Shown one piece after another: positions 33,065 to 41,923 of a stretch of DNA of 64,000 bases. The DNA comes from DATEJJ01 sp039649115 (GTDB taxonomy: Bacteria > Actinomycetota > Actinomycetes > Mycobacteriales > Micromonosporaceae). The notes beneath the pieces are model-generated. The model was given only the letters and a program-made list of their open reading frames with translations, searched no databases and had not been told where the DNA came from. The translations under genes and the position numbers were made by a program. The stretch is from NCBI GenBank assembly GCA_039649115.1, contig JBBWZQ010000096.1, forward strand, positions 54,634 through 118,633, written 5' to 3'. Numbering within the stretch: the stretch's first letter is position 1; every line of letters starts with the position of its first letter.

Positions 33065-34462
33065 GTGGTCTTCGCTGATCCACCCACGGTAGACACCGGC
33101 AACACCGCTTGGTTGCTCGCGTCTTCCGCACTTGTGCTGCTGATGACGCCAGGCCTGGCGTTGTTCTATGGCGGCCTCAACCGGTCCAAGAGCGTCCTCA
33201 ACATGATGATGATGAGCTTCTCGTGTATCGGGCTCGTCTCGGTGTTGTGGGTGCTGTATGGCTTCAGCCTGTCATTCGGTACCAACTCCAGCACGTCCGT
33301 CAACAAGATCGTCGGAAGCTTCACCTCGTACATGGGCAACAAGACGTTCGTGTCCGACATCTGGGGGGTGAGCAGCGCCGCCCCTAACGGCACGGGCATA
33401 CCGACGTACGTCGTGCTCGCGTTCCAGATGATGTTCGCGATCATCACGGTCGCACTGATCAGCGGATCGATATCGGACCGGGCCAAGTTCGGCGGCTGGG
33501 TGCTGTTCGCGTTCGGCTGGTTCACCATCGTGTACGTGCCGGTGGCGCACTGGATCTGGGGTGGCGGCTTCATCGCCCAGTTCCACGCGCTGGACTTCGC
33601 CGGCGGTACCGCGGTCCACATCAACGCCGGTTCGGCGGCGCTCGCCCTGGCTCTCGTGCTGGGCAAGCGGGTCGGCTGGCCGGGCGGCAGCTTCAAGCCG
33701 CACAACGTGCCGATGGTGGCACTCGGCGCCGGCCTGCTGTGGTTCGGCTGGTTCGGCTTCAACGCGGGTTCCGAGATCACGACCGACTCGGTGACCGCGA
33801 TGGCATTCGTCAACACGCAGGTGGCCACGGCCGCCGCGCTGTGTGGATGGTGCATCGTGGAATGGTTGCGGGACGGCAAGCCGACCATGGTCGGTGCGTC
33901 CTCCGGTGCCGTTGCCGGCCTGGTCGCGATCACCCCGGCCTGCGGCTTCATCACGCCGTACGCCTCGGTGCTGCTGGGCCTTGTCGCCGGTGGTGTCTGC
34001 GCGCTGGCCACCGCGGTGAAGTTCAAGCTCGGCTTCGACGACTCGCTCGACGTGGTCGGTGTGCACTTCGTCGGTGGCTGGATCGGCTCGCTGTGGATCG
34101 GCCTGTTCGCGAGCGTCGCGGCGAACCCGAACATCGCGTCCGTATCGGGTGCCAGCAACGGCCTCTTCTACGGCGGTGGTCTGACCCAGTTCGGTCGGCA
34201 GGCGCTCTGTAGTGGCATCGTGACCGTGTTCTCCTTCGGTGTCGCGTACATCCTCGGTACTGTGATCAACAAGACGGTCGGCTTCCGGGTGACGCCGGAG
34301 GTCGAGGTCGACGGCATCGACCTCGCAGAGCATGCGGAGAGCGGCTACGAGTTCTCGCCGGCCTCCGGCGGAACCGGTGCGTTCGCGCTGGCGGGTGTCG
34401 GTACGCCGACTACCCCAGCGCCGGCGAAGGAACCTGCCGACGCCGAGAAGGTCGCCGGTTAA
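33065..34462 (+). CDS. amt: Ammonium transporter
   Basis: A 465-residue Amt-family channel with 11 predicted membrane helices. It shows ALFYGGLNRSKSVLNMMMMSF, WIWGGGFIAQFHALDFAGGTAVHINAG (first pore histidine) and DVVGVHFVGGWIGSLWIG (second pore histidine). A ~60-residue C-terminal tail would meet GlnK. The start is GTG 33065 after an AGGAGG-type SD. It is the first gene of amt-glnK-glnD, controlled by the GlnR-type box upstream. Confidence 0.95.
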   Translation: MVFADPPTVDTGNTAWLLASSALVLLMTPGLALFYGGLNRSKSVLNMMMMSFSCIGLVSVLWVLYGFSLSFGTNSSTSVNKIVGSFTSYMGNKTFVSDIWGVSSAAPNGTGIPTYVVLAFQMMFAIITVALISGSISDRAKFGGWVLFAFGWFTIVYVPVAHWIWGGGFIAQFHALDFAGGTAVHINAGSAALALALVLGKRVGWPGGSFKPHNVPMVALGAGLLWFGWFGFNAGSEITTDSVTAMAFVNTQVATAAALCGWCIVEWLRDGKPTMVGASSGAVAGLVAITPACGFITPYASVLLGLVAGGVCALATAVKFKLGFDDSLDVVGVHFVGGWIGSLWIGLFASVAANPNIASVSGASNGLFYGGGLTQFGRQALCSGIVTVFSFGVAYILGTVINKTVGFRVTPEVEVDGIDLAEHAESGYEFSPASGGTGAFALAGVGTPTTPAPAKEPADAEKVAG

Positions 34463-34486
34463 CGTCGTCCGATGGAGGGACTGAGC

Positions 34487-34825
34487 ATGAAGCTGGTCAC
34501 CGCGGTCATCAAGCCGTACCAGCTCGATGCGGTCAAGGAGGCGCTGCATGCCCTGGGCGTGGCGGGCCTGACCGTCAGCGAGGTACAGGGGTACGGACGG
34601 CAGAAGGGGCACACGGAGGTGTACCGGGGCGCCGAGTACACCGTCGAGTTCCTGCCGAAGATCCGCGTCGAGGTGGTGACCGATGAGATCGACGTCGAGA
34701 AGATCGTCGATGGCATCGTCACCGCGGCCCGCACGGGGAAGATCGGCGACGGAAAGGTCTGGGTGACCCCCGTGGAGGAGGTCATCCGGGTACGGACCGG
34801 TGAGCGCGGCATCGACGCGCTCTGA
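34487..34825 (+). CDS. glnK: Nitrogen regulatory protein PII
   Basis: A 112-residue PII signal protein. KLVTAVIKPYQLDAVKEAL opens it; the T-loop has GRQKGHTEVYRGAEYTVEF with the modifiable Tyr51; the B-loop TGKIGDGKVWV and C-loop complete the fold. ATG 34487 follows GGAGGGA; an ATG at 34472 is too close to be preferred. It is downstream of amt and overlaps glnD by 26 nt. In actinobacteria GlnK is adenylylated by GlnD at Tyr51. Confidence 0.95.
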   Translation: MKLVTAVIKPYQLDAVKEALHALGVAGLTVSEVQGYGRQKGHTEVYRGAEYTVEFLPKIRVEVVTDEIDVEKIVDGIVTAARTGKIGDGKVWVTPVEEVIRVRTGERGIDAL

Positions 34826-37034
34826 GCAGTTGATCGACAGAGCCACCCTGGGCGCCGCCGCACGTTCCTCACGTGCGGCGGCGCTCGACATCTGGTTGGC
34901 GTCGCTGCTGCCCCGGGTGCCGGGCGTCGCGCTCGCGGCCGTCGGCGGGCTGGGCCGCCGGGAGTGCGCGCCACACGGCGACGTCGACCTCGTCCTGCTG
35001 CACGCCGGGGTACGGGACATCGCCGAGCTGGCCGACAAGCTGTGGTACCCGATCTGGGACGCGCGGATCGGCCTGGACCACTCGGTGCGCACGGTGCCGG
35101 AGGCGCTGACCGTCGCGCAGGATGACGTGAAGGTCGCGCTGGGCCTGCTCGACCTGCGGCACCTGGCCGGCGAGCCCAGCCTCACGGCCGCGCTGCGGGC
35201 CGGTGCGCTGGAGCAGTGGCGGCGCGGCGCCGGGCAGGTCCTGCCGCAGCTGCACGAGGTGACCCAGGCCCGCTGGCAGGCGCACGGCGAGCTGGCGTTC
35301 CTGCTGGAGGGCGATGTCAAGGAGGCCCGGGGCGGCCTGCGCGACGTGGTGGTGCTGCAGGGCATCGGGGTGGCCGGCGTGGCCGAGGGCGCCCGCCCGG
35401 CGGTACGGGCCGCGCGCACCCGGCTGCTCAACGTGCGGGACGCGCTGCACATCGCGACGGGACGGCGGGTGGACCGGCTGGTCGCGCAGGAGCGCGAGAC
35501 GGTCGCCCGGATGCTCGACGCCGGCGACGGGGACGCGCTGCTGCGCCGGATCGCGCAGGACGCCCGCACCGTGGCGTACGCGATCGACGACACGTGGCGC
35601 TCGGTGGACCGGTGGCGGGTGCGGCGGCGCCAGGGCGGGGCGCGCCACCAGCCCACCCGTACCCCGATCGGGCGCGACGTCGTCGAGCAGGACGGTGAGG
35701 CAGTACTCGCCCGGGCCGCGGTCGCACCCCGCCCCGACCAGAGTCTCGCGGTTCGGGTGGCCGCTGCCGCCGCCACCGCCGGGCTGCCGATCGCGCGGCC
35801 GACCCTGGAGTGGCTGGCGAGGTTCTGCCCGCCGCCGCCCGCGCCCTGGCCGCCGGCCGCCCGGGAGGCCCTGCTGACCCTGCTCGGTTCCGGGCGCAGC
35901 CTGGTCAGCACCTGGGAGGCGTGCGACAGGTACGGCCTGGTCAACGGCTGGCTGCCGGAGTGGAGCCGGGTACGCGGGCTGCCGCAGCACAATCCGGTGC
36001 ATCTGTACACAGTGGACCGGCACCTGGTACAGGCGGCGGCCGAGGCGGCCGCGTTCGCGCGCCAGGTCTCCCGGCCGGACCTGCTGGTGCTGGGCGCGTT
36101 CCTGCATGACGTGGGCAAGGGCCTGCCCGGTGACCACAGCACGGTCGGCGCGCCGGTCGCCGGCTCCATCGCCGCCTCGCTGGGGCTGCCGCCCGCCGAC
36201 GTGGCCACGATCGAGAAGCTGGTACGCCTGCACCTGCTCCTGCCGGACACCGCCACCCGGCGGGACATCAGTGACCCGGTGACGATCCGGCGGGTGGCCG
36301 GCGCGGTCGGCGACGTGGTCACGCTGGACCTGCTGTACGGGATCACCCGGGCGGACGCCGCGGCGACCGGGCCGGGTGCCTGGTCGGGCTGGAAGGGCAG
36401 GCTGGTGGCGGATCTGGTGGACCGGGTCCGGTCCACTCTGGACACCGGGGAGGTGCCGCCCGCGCCGCGGCCCGATCCGGCGCTGGTGGCTGGCCCGCTG
36501 CCTGCCGTACACGTCGAAGGGGACCGGGTGGCGGTCGCCGCGACGGACCGGCGGGGGCTGCTCGCCGCGGTCGCCGGGTGCCTCGCCCTGCACCGGCTGG
36601 ACGTGGTGGCCGCGGATATCTCCACTGTGGACGGCCGTGCCCTGGTCCAGTGCGGCGTCGAGCCGCGCTTCGGCGCACCCCCGGACGCCCACGCGCTCGG
36701 TGCGGACCTGCGCCGGGCGGCCCTGGGCCAGATGCGCCTGGACCGCCTGGCCCGGCGCGAGGCGCGGCGAGGATCGGGCGCGCCCGACGCCCGCGTGGTG
36801 TGGCACCGCGACGCGGCCACGGACGCGGCCGTGCTGGAGCTGCGCGCCGCCGACGCCCCCGGCCTGCTGTACCGGGTGGCGCGGGCCCTGGACCAGGCCG
36901 GTGCGGACGTGCGGGCGGCCCGGATATCGACGCTCGGTGGCGATGTCGTGGATGCCTTCTACCTGGTCGGACCCTGGTCGGACCCGACCGTGCGGGCCGA
37001 GGTCACCGACGCCGTACTGAGCGCGGCCGGGTAG
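34800..37034 (+). CDS. glnD: PII nucleotidyltransferase / bifunctional GlnD
   Basis: A 744-residue enzyme that modifies and demodifies GlnK. The nucleotidyltransferase domain starts at VGGLGRRECAPHGDVDLVLL (aspartates 61 and 63). The HD hydrolase domain has LGAFLHDVGKGLPGDHS near residues 431-447, and two C-terminal ACT domains (from about 575 and 675) sense glutamine. GTG 34800 lies inside the glnK end, so translation is coupled. An exact TCCACTGTGGA and two near copies lie in its 3' half. Confidence 0.93.
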   Translation: MSAASTRSEQLIDRATLGAAARSSRAAALDIWLASLLPRVPGVALAAVGGLGRRECAPHGDVDLVLLHAGVRDIAELADKLWYPIWDARIGLDHSVRTVPEALTVAQDDVKVALGLLDLRHLAGEPSLTAALRAGALEQWRRGAGQVLPQLHEVTQARWQAHGELAFLLEGDVKEARGGLRDVVVLQGIGVAGVAEGARPAVRAARTRLLNVRDALHIATGRRVDRLVAQERETVARMLDAGDGDALLRRIAQDARTVAYAIDDTWRSVDRWRVRRRQGGARHQPTRTPIGRDVVEQDGEAVLARAAVAPRPDQSLAVRVAAAAATAGLPIARPTLEWLARFCPPPPAPWPPAAREALLTLLGSGRSLVSTWEACDRYGLVNGWLPEWSRVRGLPQHNPVHLYTVDRHLVQAAAEAAAFARQVSRPDLLVLGAFLHDVGKGLPGDHSTVGAPVAGSIAASLGLPPADVATIEKLVRLHLLLPDTATRRDISDPVTIRRVAGAVGDVVTLDLLYGITRADAAATGPGAWSGWKGRLVADLVDRVRSTLDTGEVPPAPRPDPALVAGPLPAVHVEGDRVAVAATDRRGLLAAVAGCLALHRLDVVAADISTVDGRALVQCGVEPRFGAPPDAHALGADLRRAALGQMRLDRLARREARRGSGAPDARVVWHRDAATDAAVLELRAADAPGLLYRVARALDQAGADVRAARISTLGGDVVDAFYLVGPWSDPTVRAEVTDAVLSAAG
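36621..36631. repeat. TCCACWGTGGA palindrome copy 4 (in glnD)
   Basis: Exact TCCACTGTGGA read as Ser-Thr-Val-Asp. Near copies with one mismatch are at 36006-36016 (TACACAGTGGA) and 36432-36442 (TCCACTCTGGA). Confidence 0.6.
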
Positions 37035-37098
37035 CCTTGGAGCGGGCGCGGCCCGCGCGCTGGTACCCGCCAACTCCGACATCCAGGGACGAAGTGCT

Positions 37099-38631
37099 GT
37101 GTTTGACACGCTGAGCGACCGGCTCAACGGGATCTTCAACAAGCTCAGGGGCAAAGGCCGGCTCACCGACGCCGACATCGACGCCACGGCCAGGGAGATC
37201 CGGCTCGCCCTGCTGGAGGCCGACGTCGCGCTCCCGGTGGTGCGCACCTTCATCGCCTCGGTGAAGGAGCGCTCGCGGGGTGCCGAGGTGCACCAGGCGC
37301 TCAACCCGGCGCAGCAGGTCATCAAGATCGTGCACGAGGAGCTGGTCGCGGTCCTGGGCGGCGAGACCCGCCGGCTGCGCTTCGCCAAGCAACCACCCAC
37401 CGTGATCATGCTGGCCGGCCTGCAGGGCTCCGGCAAGACCACCCTCGCCGGCAAGCTCGCCCGCTGGCTCGGGGCGCAGGGCCACCAGCCGCTGCTGGTC
37501 GCCGCCGACCTGCAGCGGCCCAACGCGGTCAACCAGCTGCAGGTGCTCGGCAACCGGGCCGGCGTGGAGGTCTTCGCGCCCGAGGCGGGCAACGGCGCCG
37601 GCGACCCGGTGCAGGTGGCGAAGGCGTCGATCGAGCACGCCCGCCGGCAGATGCGCGACATCGTCATCGTGGACACCGCCGGCCGGCTGGGCATCGACGC
37701 GGAGATGATGGCGCAGGCCGCCGCGATCCGCGACGCGGTGTCACCCGACGAGATCATCTTCGTGGTCGACGCGATGGTCGGCCAGGACGCGGTGACCACG
37801 GCCGAGGCATTCCGCGACGGGGTCGGCGTCACCGGCGTCGTCCTGTCCAAGCTGGACGGCGACGCCCGGGGTGGTGCCGCCCTGTCCGTGCGGCACGTGA
37901 CCGGCGAGCCGATCCTGTTCGCCTCCACCGGCGAGAAGCTGGAGGACTTCGACGTCTTCCACCCCGACCGGATGGCCTCGCGCATCCTGGGCATGGGCGA
38001 CGTGCTGACCCTCATCGAGCAGGCCGAGGCGGCCTTCGACGAGGACCAGAAGGAGAAGATGGCCGCCAAGCTCATGGGCGGCGACTCCTTCACGCTGGAG
38101 GACTTCCTCGACCAGCTGACCGCGCTGCGCCGGATGGGCCCGATCGCCAACATCCTCGGCATGATGCCCGGCATGGGCCAGGTCAAGGACCAGCTGGCCG
38201 AGCTGGACGACAGCCACTTCGACCGGGTCGGCGCGATCATCCGGTCGATGACCCCCGGCGAGCGGACCAACCCGAAGATCATTAACGGCTCCCGGCGGCT
38301 GCGCATCGCCAACGGGTCGGGGGTCACCGTGATGGACGTGAACCAGCTGCTCAACCGCTTCGCCGAGGCACAGAAGATGATGAAGCAGATGGGTCCGATG
38401 ATGGGCCTGCCCAGCCGGCGCAAGGCGACCAAGTCGCCGAAGAACAAGCGCAAGGGCGGCAAGGGTGGCGGCCGGCCGCGCACCGGCGGTGTCCCGGGTG
38501 GCCTGCCGGGCGGGTTCCCGGGTGGCATGCCGGCGCTGCCACCGGGCCTGGACCCGTCGGCGCTGGACCCCAACGCGGGCTTCAAGCCGCCGAAGCTGGA
38601 CTTCTCCAAATACAACAAGCGCGAGAAGTAG
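37099..38631 (+). CDS. ffh: Signal recognition particle protein Ffh
   Basis: An SRP54 GTPase of 510 residues that binds signal peptides and 4.5S RNA. It has the N domain, G1 GLQGSGKTTLAGKL near residue 108, DTAGRLGIDAEMM and SKLDGDARGG. A Met-rich M domain includes MGPIANILGMMPGMGQV and the RNA-binding SRRLRIANGSG. The C terminus is basic then Gly/Pro/Met-rich (GGVPGGLPGGFPGGMPALPP). GTG start. It probably works with FtsY encoded 5 kb upstream. Confidence 0.96.
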   Translation: MFDTLSDRLNGIFNKLRGKGRLTDADIDATAREIRLALLEADVALPVVRTFIASVKERSRGAEVHQALNPAQQVIKIVHEELVAVLGGETRRLRFAKQPPTVIMLAGLQGSGKTTLAGKLARWLGAQGHQPLLVAADLQRPNAVNQLQVLGNRAGVEVFAPEAGNGAGDPVQVAKASIEHARRQMRDIVIVDTAGRLGIDAEMMAQAAAIRDAVSPDEIIFVVDAMVGQDAVTTAEAFRDGVGVTGVVLSKLDGDARGGAALSVRHVTGEPILFASTGEKLEDFDVFHPDRMASRILGMGDVLTLIEQAEAAFDEDQKEKMAAKLMGGDSFTLEDFLDQLTALRRMGPIANILGMMPGMGQVKDQLAELDDSHFDRVGAIIRSMTPGERTNPKIINGSRRLRIANGSGVTVMDVNQLLNRFAEAQKMMKQMGPMMGLPSRRKATKSPKNKRKGGKGGGRPRTGGVPGGLPGGFPGGMPALPPGLDPSALDPNAGFKPPKLDFSKYNKREK

Positions 38632-38679
38632 GGCCGGTTGATCAGGGTGGCCGGGCCGTAAATCGTAGTGGAGCGGACG

Positions 38680-38685
38680 TATAGT
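38680..38685 (+). promoter_or_regulatory. Candidate -10 element for the Uma2 gene
   Basis: TATAGT in the 82-nt gap after ffh, 29 nt before the Uma2 ATG. No convincing -35 is seen. Confidence 0.35.
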
Positions 38686-38713
38686 CGAGTAGTAGCCTGA
38701 GGAGGTGATGACG

Positions 38714-39298
38714 ATGACCGCCCTGGAGCTGCCCGAGCGGCAGGACTGGACCGTCGACGATCTGGTCGACCTGCCGGCCGACCTCGACTACGAGCTGATC
38801 AACGGAAGGTTGGTCGTGCCCTCCCCTACGCCCGCGCATCAGATACTCGCCGGTGAGGTGTGGCTTGCCGTGCGCGCTAACTGCCCTCCGGATTACCTCG
38901 TGTCGCTGGACCAGTCCCTCCAAGTGGACCGGCGCAACGAGCCCCGGCCGGACGTGGTCGTGGTCCGCATCGAGCACATCGACCGCACCCCGGTACCTGT
39001 GGAGGACGCGGTTCTCGCGATCGAAGTCGTCTCCCAGCACTCAGAGTTCCGGGACATGTACGACAAGGCCAACGTGTACGCGAAGGCGGGAATCGTCCGT
39101 TACTGGGTCATCGAGCAGCCGTCGGGCGATGTCTCGCTGACCGAAATGACGCACGACCGCGAGGCCGGACTGTACCGCACGGGCGCATTCACGACCGAGG
39201 TGTTCAGGGTGACCGAGCCCTGGGAGATCACGATCGATCTGCGGGGCATGAGCAACCGGCTCGCCGCGCTGCGGGAGCGGGCCAAGCCGGGCGAGTGA
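38714..39298 (+). CDS. Uma2-family PD-(D/E)XK nuclease-like protein
   Basis: An intact 194-residue DUF820/Uma2 protein. Core motifs are DYELINGRLVVPSPTPAHQ, RPDVVVVR (Asp), VLAIEVVSQHSEFRDMYDKANVYAKAGI (Glu and Lys of the nuclease core) and RYWVIEQ. These proteins are abundant in cyanobacteria and actinobacteria and their role is unknown. ATG 38714 is chosen because GAGGAGG lies 8 nt upstream; ATG 38708 is closer to it. Its framing intact here contrasts with the broken copy after smc. Confidence 0.85.
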   Translation: MTALELPERQDWTVDDLVDLPADLDYELINGRLVVPSPTPAHQILAGEVWLAVRANCPPDYLVSLDQSLQVDRRNEPRPDVVVVRIEHIDRTPVPVEDAVLAIEVVSQHSEFRDMYDKANVYAKAGIVRYWVIEQPSGDVSLTEMTHDREAGLYRTGAFTTEVFRVTEPWEITIDLRGMSNRLAALRERAKPGE

Positions 39299-39316
39299 GC
39301 TGGTTAACTGGGGCGC

Positions 39317-40408
39317 ATGGCGCTGCATGTGCGGGGCGTGGTGCTGCCCGACGACGAGGTACGCGATCTCTGGCTGGTCGGTGACCGGGTCACGCTCGAC
39401 CCGGTCGCCGGCGCGGTCACCGTGGCCGACCGCGGGTACATCCTGCCCGGGCTGGTGGACGCGCACTGCCACATCGGCATCGCACCCGGCGGCGCGCCGA
39501 TCAGCTCCGTCGAGCAGGCCAGGGAGCTGGCCTCGGTCGACCGGGACGCGGGCGTACTGGCGATCCGGGACGCGGGCTCTCCGTACCCGTACCCCCAACT
39601 GGACAGTGACCGCGACGTGCCGCGCCTCGCCCGCGCAGGCCGCCATCTCGCCCCGGTCAAGCGCTACCTCCGGGACGTCGGCCTGGAGGTCGACGGCCCG
39701 GACCTGGCCGCGGCCGCCGCGGTCCAGGCGCGGGCCGGCAACGGCTGGGTCAAGCTGGTCGGCGACTGGATCGACCGCGGCGTCGGCGACCTTGCGCCGG
39801 CCTTCGCGGCCGGCGAGTTCACCGCGGCGATCGCCGCGGCACACGCCGAGGGCGCCCGGGTGGCCGTGCACACATTCAGCGAGGAGGCCGTCGACGTGCT
39901 GGTGCGGGGCGGCGTCGACTCGGTCGAGCACGGGACCGGGCTGTCGGCCGAGCTGATCGGGTTGATGGCGGAGCGGGGCACGGCGCTGGTGCCGACCATG
40001 ATGAACATCGAGACCTTCGACGGGATCGCCGACCGCGCCGAGGAGAGGTTTCCGGGGTACGCGGTGCACATGCGCGCGCTGAAGGCCGGCTTTCCGGCGC
40101 TGGTGCGCTCCGCGCACGATGCGGGGGTACCGATCTACGTCGGCTCCGACGCGGGCGGCGGGCTGGCCCACGGCCTGGCCGCCCGGGAGATGCTCACGCT
40201 GCACGAGTCGGCCGGCCTGGCCCCGCTCGACGTGCTGCGCGCCGGGTCGTGGGGTGCCCGGGAGTGGCTGGGCTTCCCCGGTCTGGTCGAGGGTGGCCTG
40301 GCCGACCTGGTGGTCTACGAGTCCGATCCGCGCGAGGATCTGCGGGTGCTGGCGGCACCCAGCCGGATCGTGCTGCGCGGCCGGGTGGCCGGTCGCCAGC
40401 GGACGTAG
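39317..40408 (+). CDS. Amidohydrolase (imidazolonepropionase/prolidase type)
   Basis: A 363-residue metal-dependent hydrolase of the TIM-barrel amidohydrolase family. Metal ligands are visible: LVDAHCHIG (HxH), the barrel Lys in GWVKLVGDW, AVHTFSEEA, SVEHGTGL and the Asp in YVGSDAGGG. The C-terminal segment returns to the small beta domain (GGLADLVVYE). The substrate is unknown. The final codons and stop lie in a 14-bp tandem repeat. Confidence 0.85.
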   Translation: MALHVRGVVLPDDEVRDLWLVGDRVTLDPVAGAVTVADRGYILPGLVDAHCHIGIAPGGAPISSVEQARELASVDRDAGVLAIRDAGSPYPYPQLDSDRDVPRLARAGRHLAPVKRYLRDVGLEVDGPDLAAAAAVQARAGNGWVKLVGDWIDRGVGDLAPAFAAGEFTAAIAAAHAEGARVAVHTFSEEAVDVLVRGGVDSVEHGTGLSAELIGLMAERGTALVPTMMNIETFDGIADRAEERFPGYAVHMRALKAGFPALVRSAHDAGVPIYVGSDAGGGLAHGLAAREMLTLHESAGLAPLDVLRAGSWGAREWLGFPGLVEGGLADLVVYESDPREDLRVLAAPSRIVLRGRVAGRQRT

Positions 40409-40437
40409 CCCAGCGGACGTAGCACAGCGGACCTGGC
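40396..40437 (+). repeat. 14-bp tandem repeat over the amidohydrolase stop codon
   Basis: The unit CCAGCGGACGTAGC is exact at 40396-40409 and 40410-40423, and a third diverged copy ends at 40437. Copy 1 contains the last codons and the TAG stop, so the stop is duplicated just downstream in another frame. Confidence 0.9.
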
Positions 40438-40513
40438 GCGGCGGAGTCCGCGGTCGAGCGACCGGGGTCGGCTGGCGCAGCGCTGACGATCGCGGCAGAT
40501 AGGATGTCGGCTC

Positions 40514-41920
40514 ATGGCCCGTGTGCTGACTCCCCGTGTCGAAGACTTCCCCCGCTGGTACCAGGATGTGATCGCCAAGGCCGAGCTGGCCGACAACGGT
40601 CCGGTGCGCGGCACCATGGTGATCCGACCGGCGGGGTACGCCATCTGGGAGCGCATCCAGGCCGAGATGGATGCGCGGATCAAGGCGGCCGGCGCGCAGA
40701 ACGCGTACTTTCCGCTGTTCATCCCGGAGTCCTACCTGCACCGCGAGGCCGAGCACGTGGAGGGCTTCTCGCCGGAGCTCGCGGTGGTCACCCACGGTGG
40801 TGGCAAGCAGCTCGCCGAGCCGATCGTGGTGCGCCCGACGAGCGAGACGGTCATCGGCGAGTTCATGGCCAAGTGGATCGGCTCCTACCGGGACCTGCCG
40901 CTGCTGCTCAACCAGTGGGCCAACGTGGTGCGCTGGGAGCTGCGCCCGCGGTTGTTCCTGCGCACCAGCGAGTTCCTCTGGCAGGAGGGGCACACCGCGC
41001 ACGCGACCGGCGCCGACGCGCGGGCGTACGCCCGGCGCATCCTGCACGAGGCGTACGAGGACCTGATGGTCAACGTCCTGGCGATGCCGGTCGTCACGGG
41101 GCTGAAGACGGTACGCGAACGGTTCGCCGGCGCGATCCGGACGTACACCCTGGAAGCCATGATGGGCGACGGCAAGGCGCTGCAGATGGGCACCTCGCAC
41201 GAGCTCGGCCAGAACTTCGCCCGCGCCTTCGACATCACCTACTCCTCGGCGACCGGCTCGATCGAGCACGCCTGGACCACGTCGTGGGGTACGTCGACCC
41301 GGATGGTGGGCGGCCTGATCATGTGCCACGGCGACGACAGCGGGCTGCGGGTACCGCCCCGGCTGGCCCCGATCCAGGTCTACGTGACTCTCGTCAAGGC
41401 GGGGGACGGCGTCGCCGAGGCGGCCGCCGCCCTGCGATCGTCGCTTGTGGACGCCGGGGTACGGGTCGGCTTCGACGACCGGGTGGACACGCCGTTCGGG
41501 CGCCGGGCGGTCGACGCGGAGCTGAAGGGCTACCCGCTGCGGATCGAGGTGGGCCCGCGCGACCTGGCCTCCGGCAACGTGGTGCTGGTGCGGCGGTTCG
41601 ACGGTGCGAAGACGCCGGTGGCGCTGGCGGAGGTGGTGTCGGCGGTGGGCGCCGCGCTGGACGCGGACCAGAAGGCCCTGTACGACGAGGCGCTGGCCCG
41701 CCGGCTCGACCACACCGTGGACGTGTCCACAGTGGATGAGGCGATCGAGGCGGCCGGCCCGGGTTGGGCCCGGCTGCCGTGGTCGGCGGTGGGCAGCGCC
41801 GGCGAGACCCGGGCCAACGGTGCCGGTGTCACGGTGCGGTGCCTGGCCCGGCCGGACGGGAGCGTGCCGGACTCGGAGGACGAACCGGATCTGGTGGCGT
41901 ACCTGGCCCGGGCGTACTGA
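40514..41920 (+). CDS. proS: Prolyl-tRNA synthetase, short (archaeal/eukaryote-like) type
   Basis: A 468-residue class II synthetase. It has motif 1 GTMVIRPAGYAIWERIQ, motif 2 with RPRLFLRTSEFLWQEGHTAH and motif 3-like TTSWGTSTRMVGGLIMCHGDD, followed by the anticodon-binding domain. It lacks the ~180-residue editing insertion of the bacterial type between motifs 2 and 3, and its N-terminal start and size fit the archaeal/eukaryotic-like type. Start ATG 40514 follows TAGGAT 8 nt upstream. An exact TCCACAGTGGA copy is at 41726. Confidence 0.92.
   Translation: MARVLTPRVEDFPRWYQDVIAKAELADNGPVRGTMVIRPAGYAIWERIQAEMDARIKAAGAQNAYFPLFIPESYLHREAEHVEGFSPELAVVTHGGGKQLAEPIVVRPTSETVIGEFMAKWIGSYRDLPLLLNQWANVVRWELRPRLFLRTSEFLWQEGHTAHATGADARAYARRILHEAYEDLMVNVLAMPVVTGLKTVRERFAGAIRTYTLEAMMGDGKALQMGTSHELGQNFARAFDITYSSATGSIEHAWTTSWGTSTRMVGGLIMCHGDDSGLRVPPRLAPIQVYVTLVKAGDGVAEAAAALRSSLVDAGVRVGFDDRVDTPFGRRAVDAELKGYPLRIEVGPRDLASGNVVLVRRFDGAKTPVALAEVVSAVGAALDADQKALYDEALARRLDHTVDVSTVDEAIEAAGPGWARLPWSAVGSAGETRANGAGVTVRCLARPDGSVPDSEDEPDLVAYLARAY
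41726..41736. repeat. TCCACWGTGGA palindrome copy 5 (in proS)
   Basis: Exact TCCACAGTGGA read as Ser-Thr-Val-Asp, with the rare Thr codon ACA. Confidence 0.6.
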
Positions 41921-41923
41921 GTC

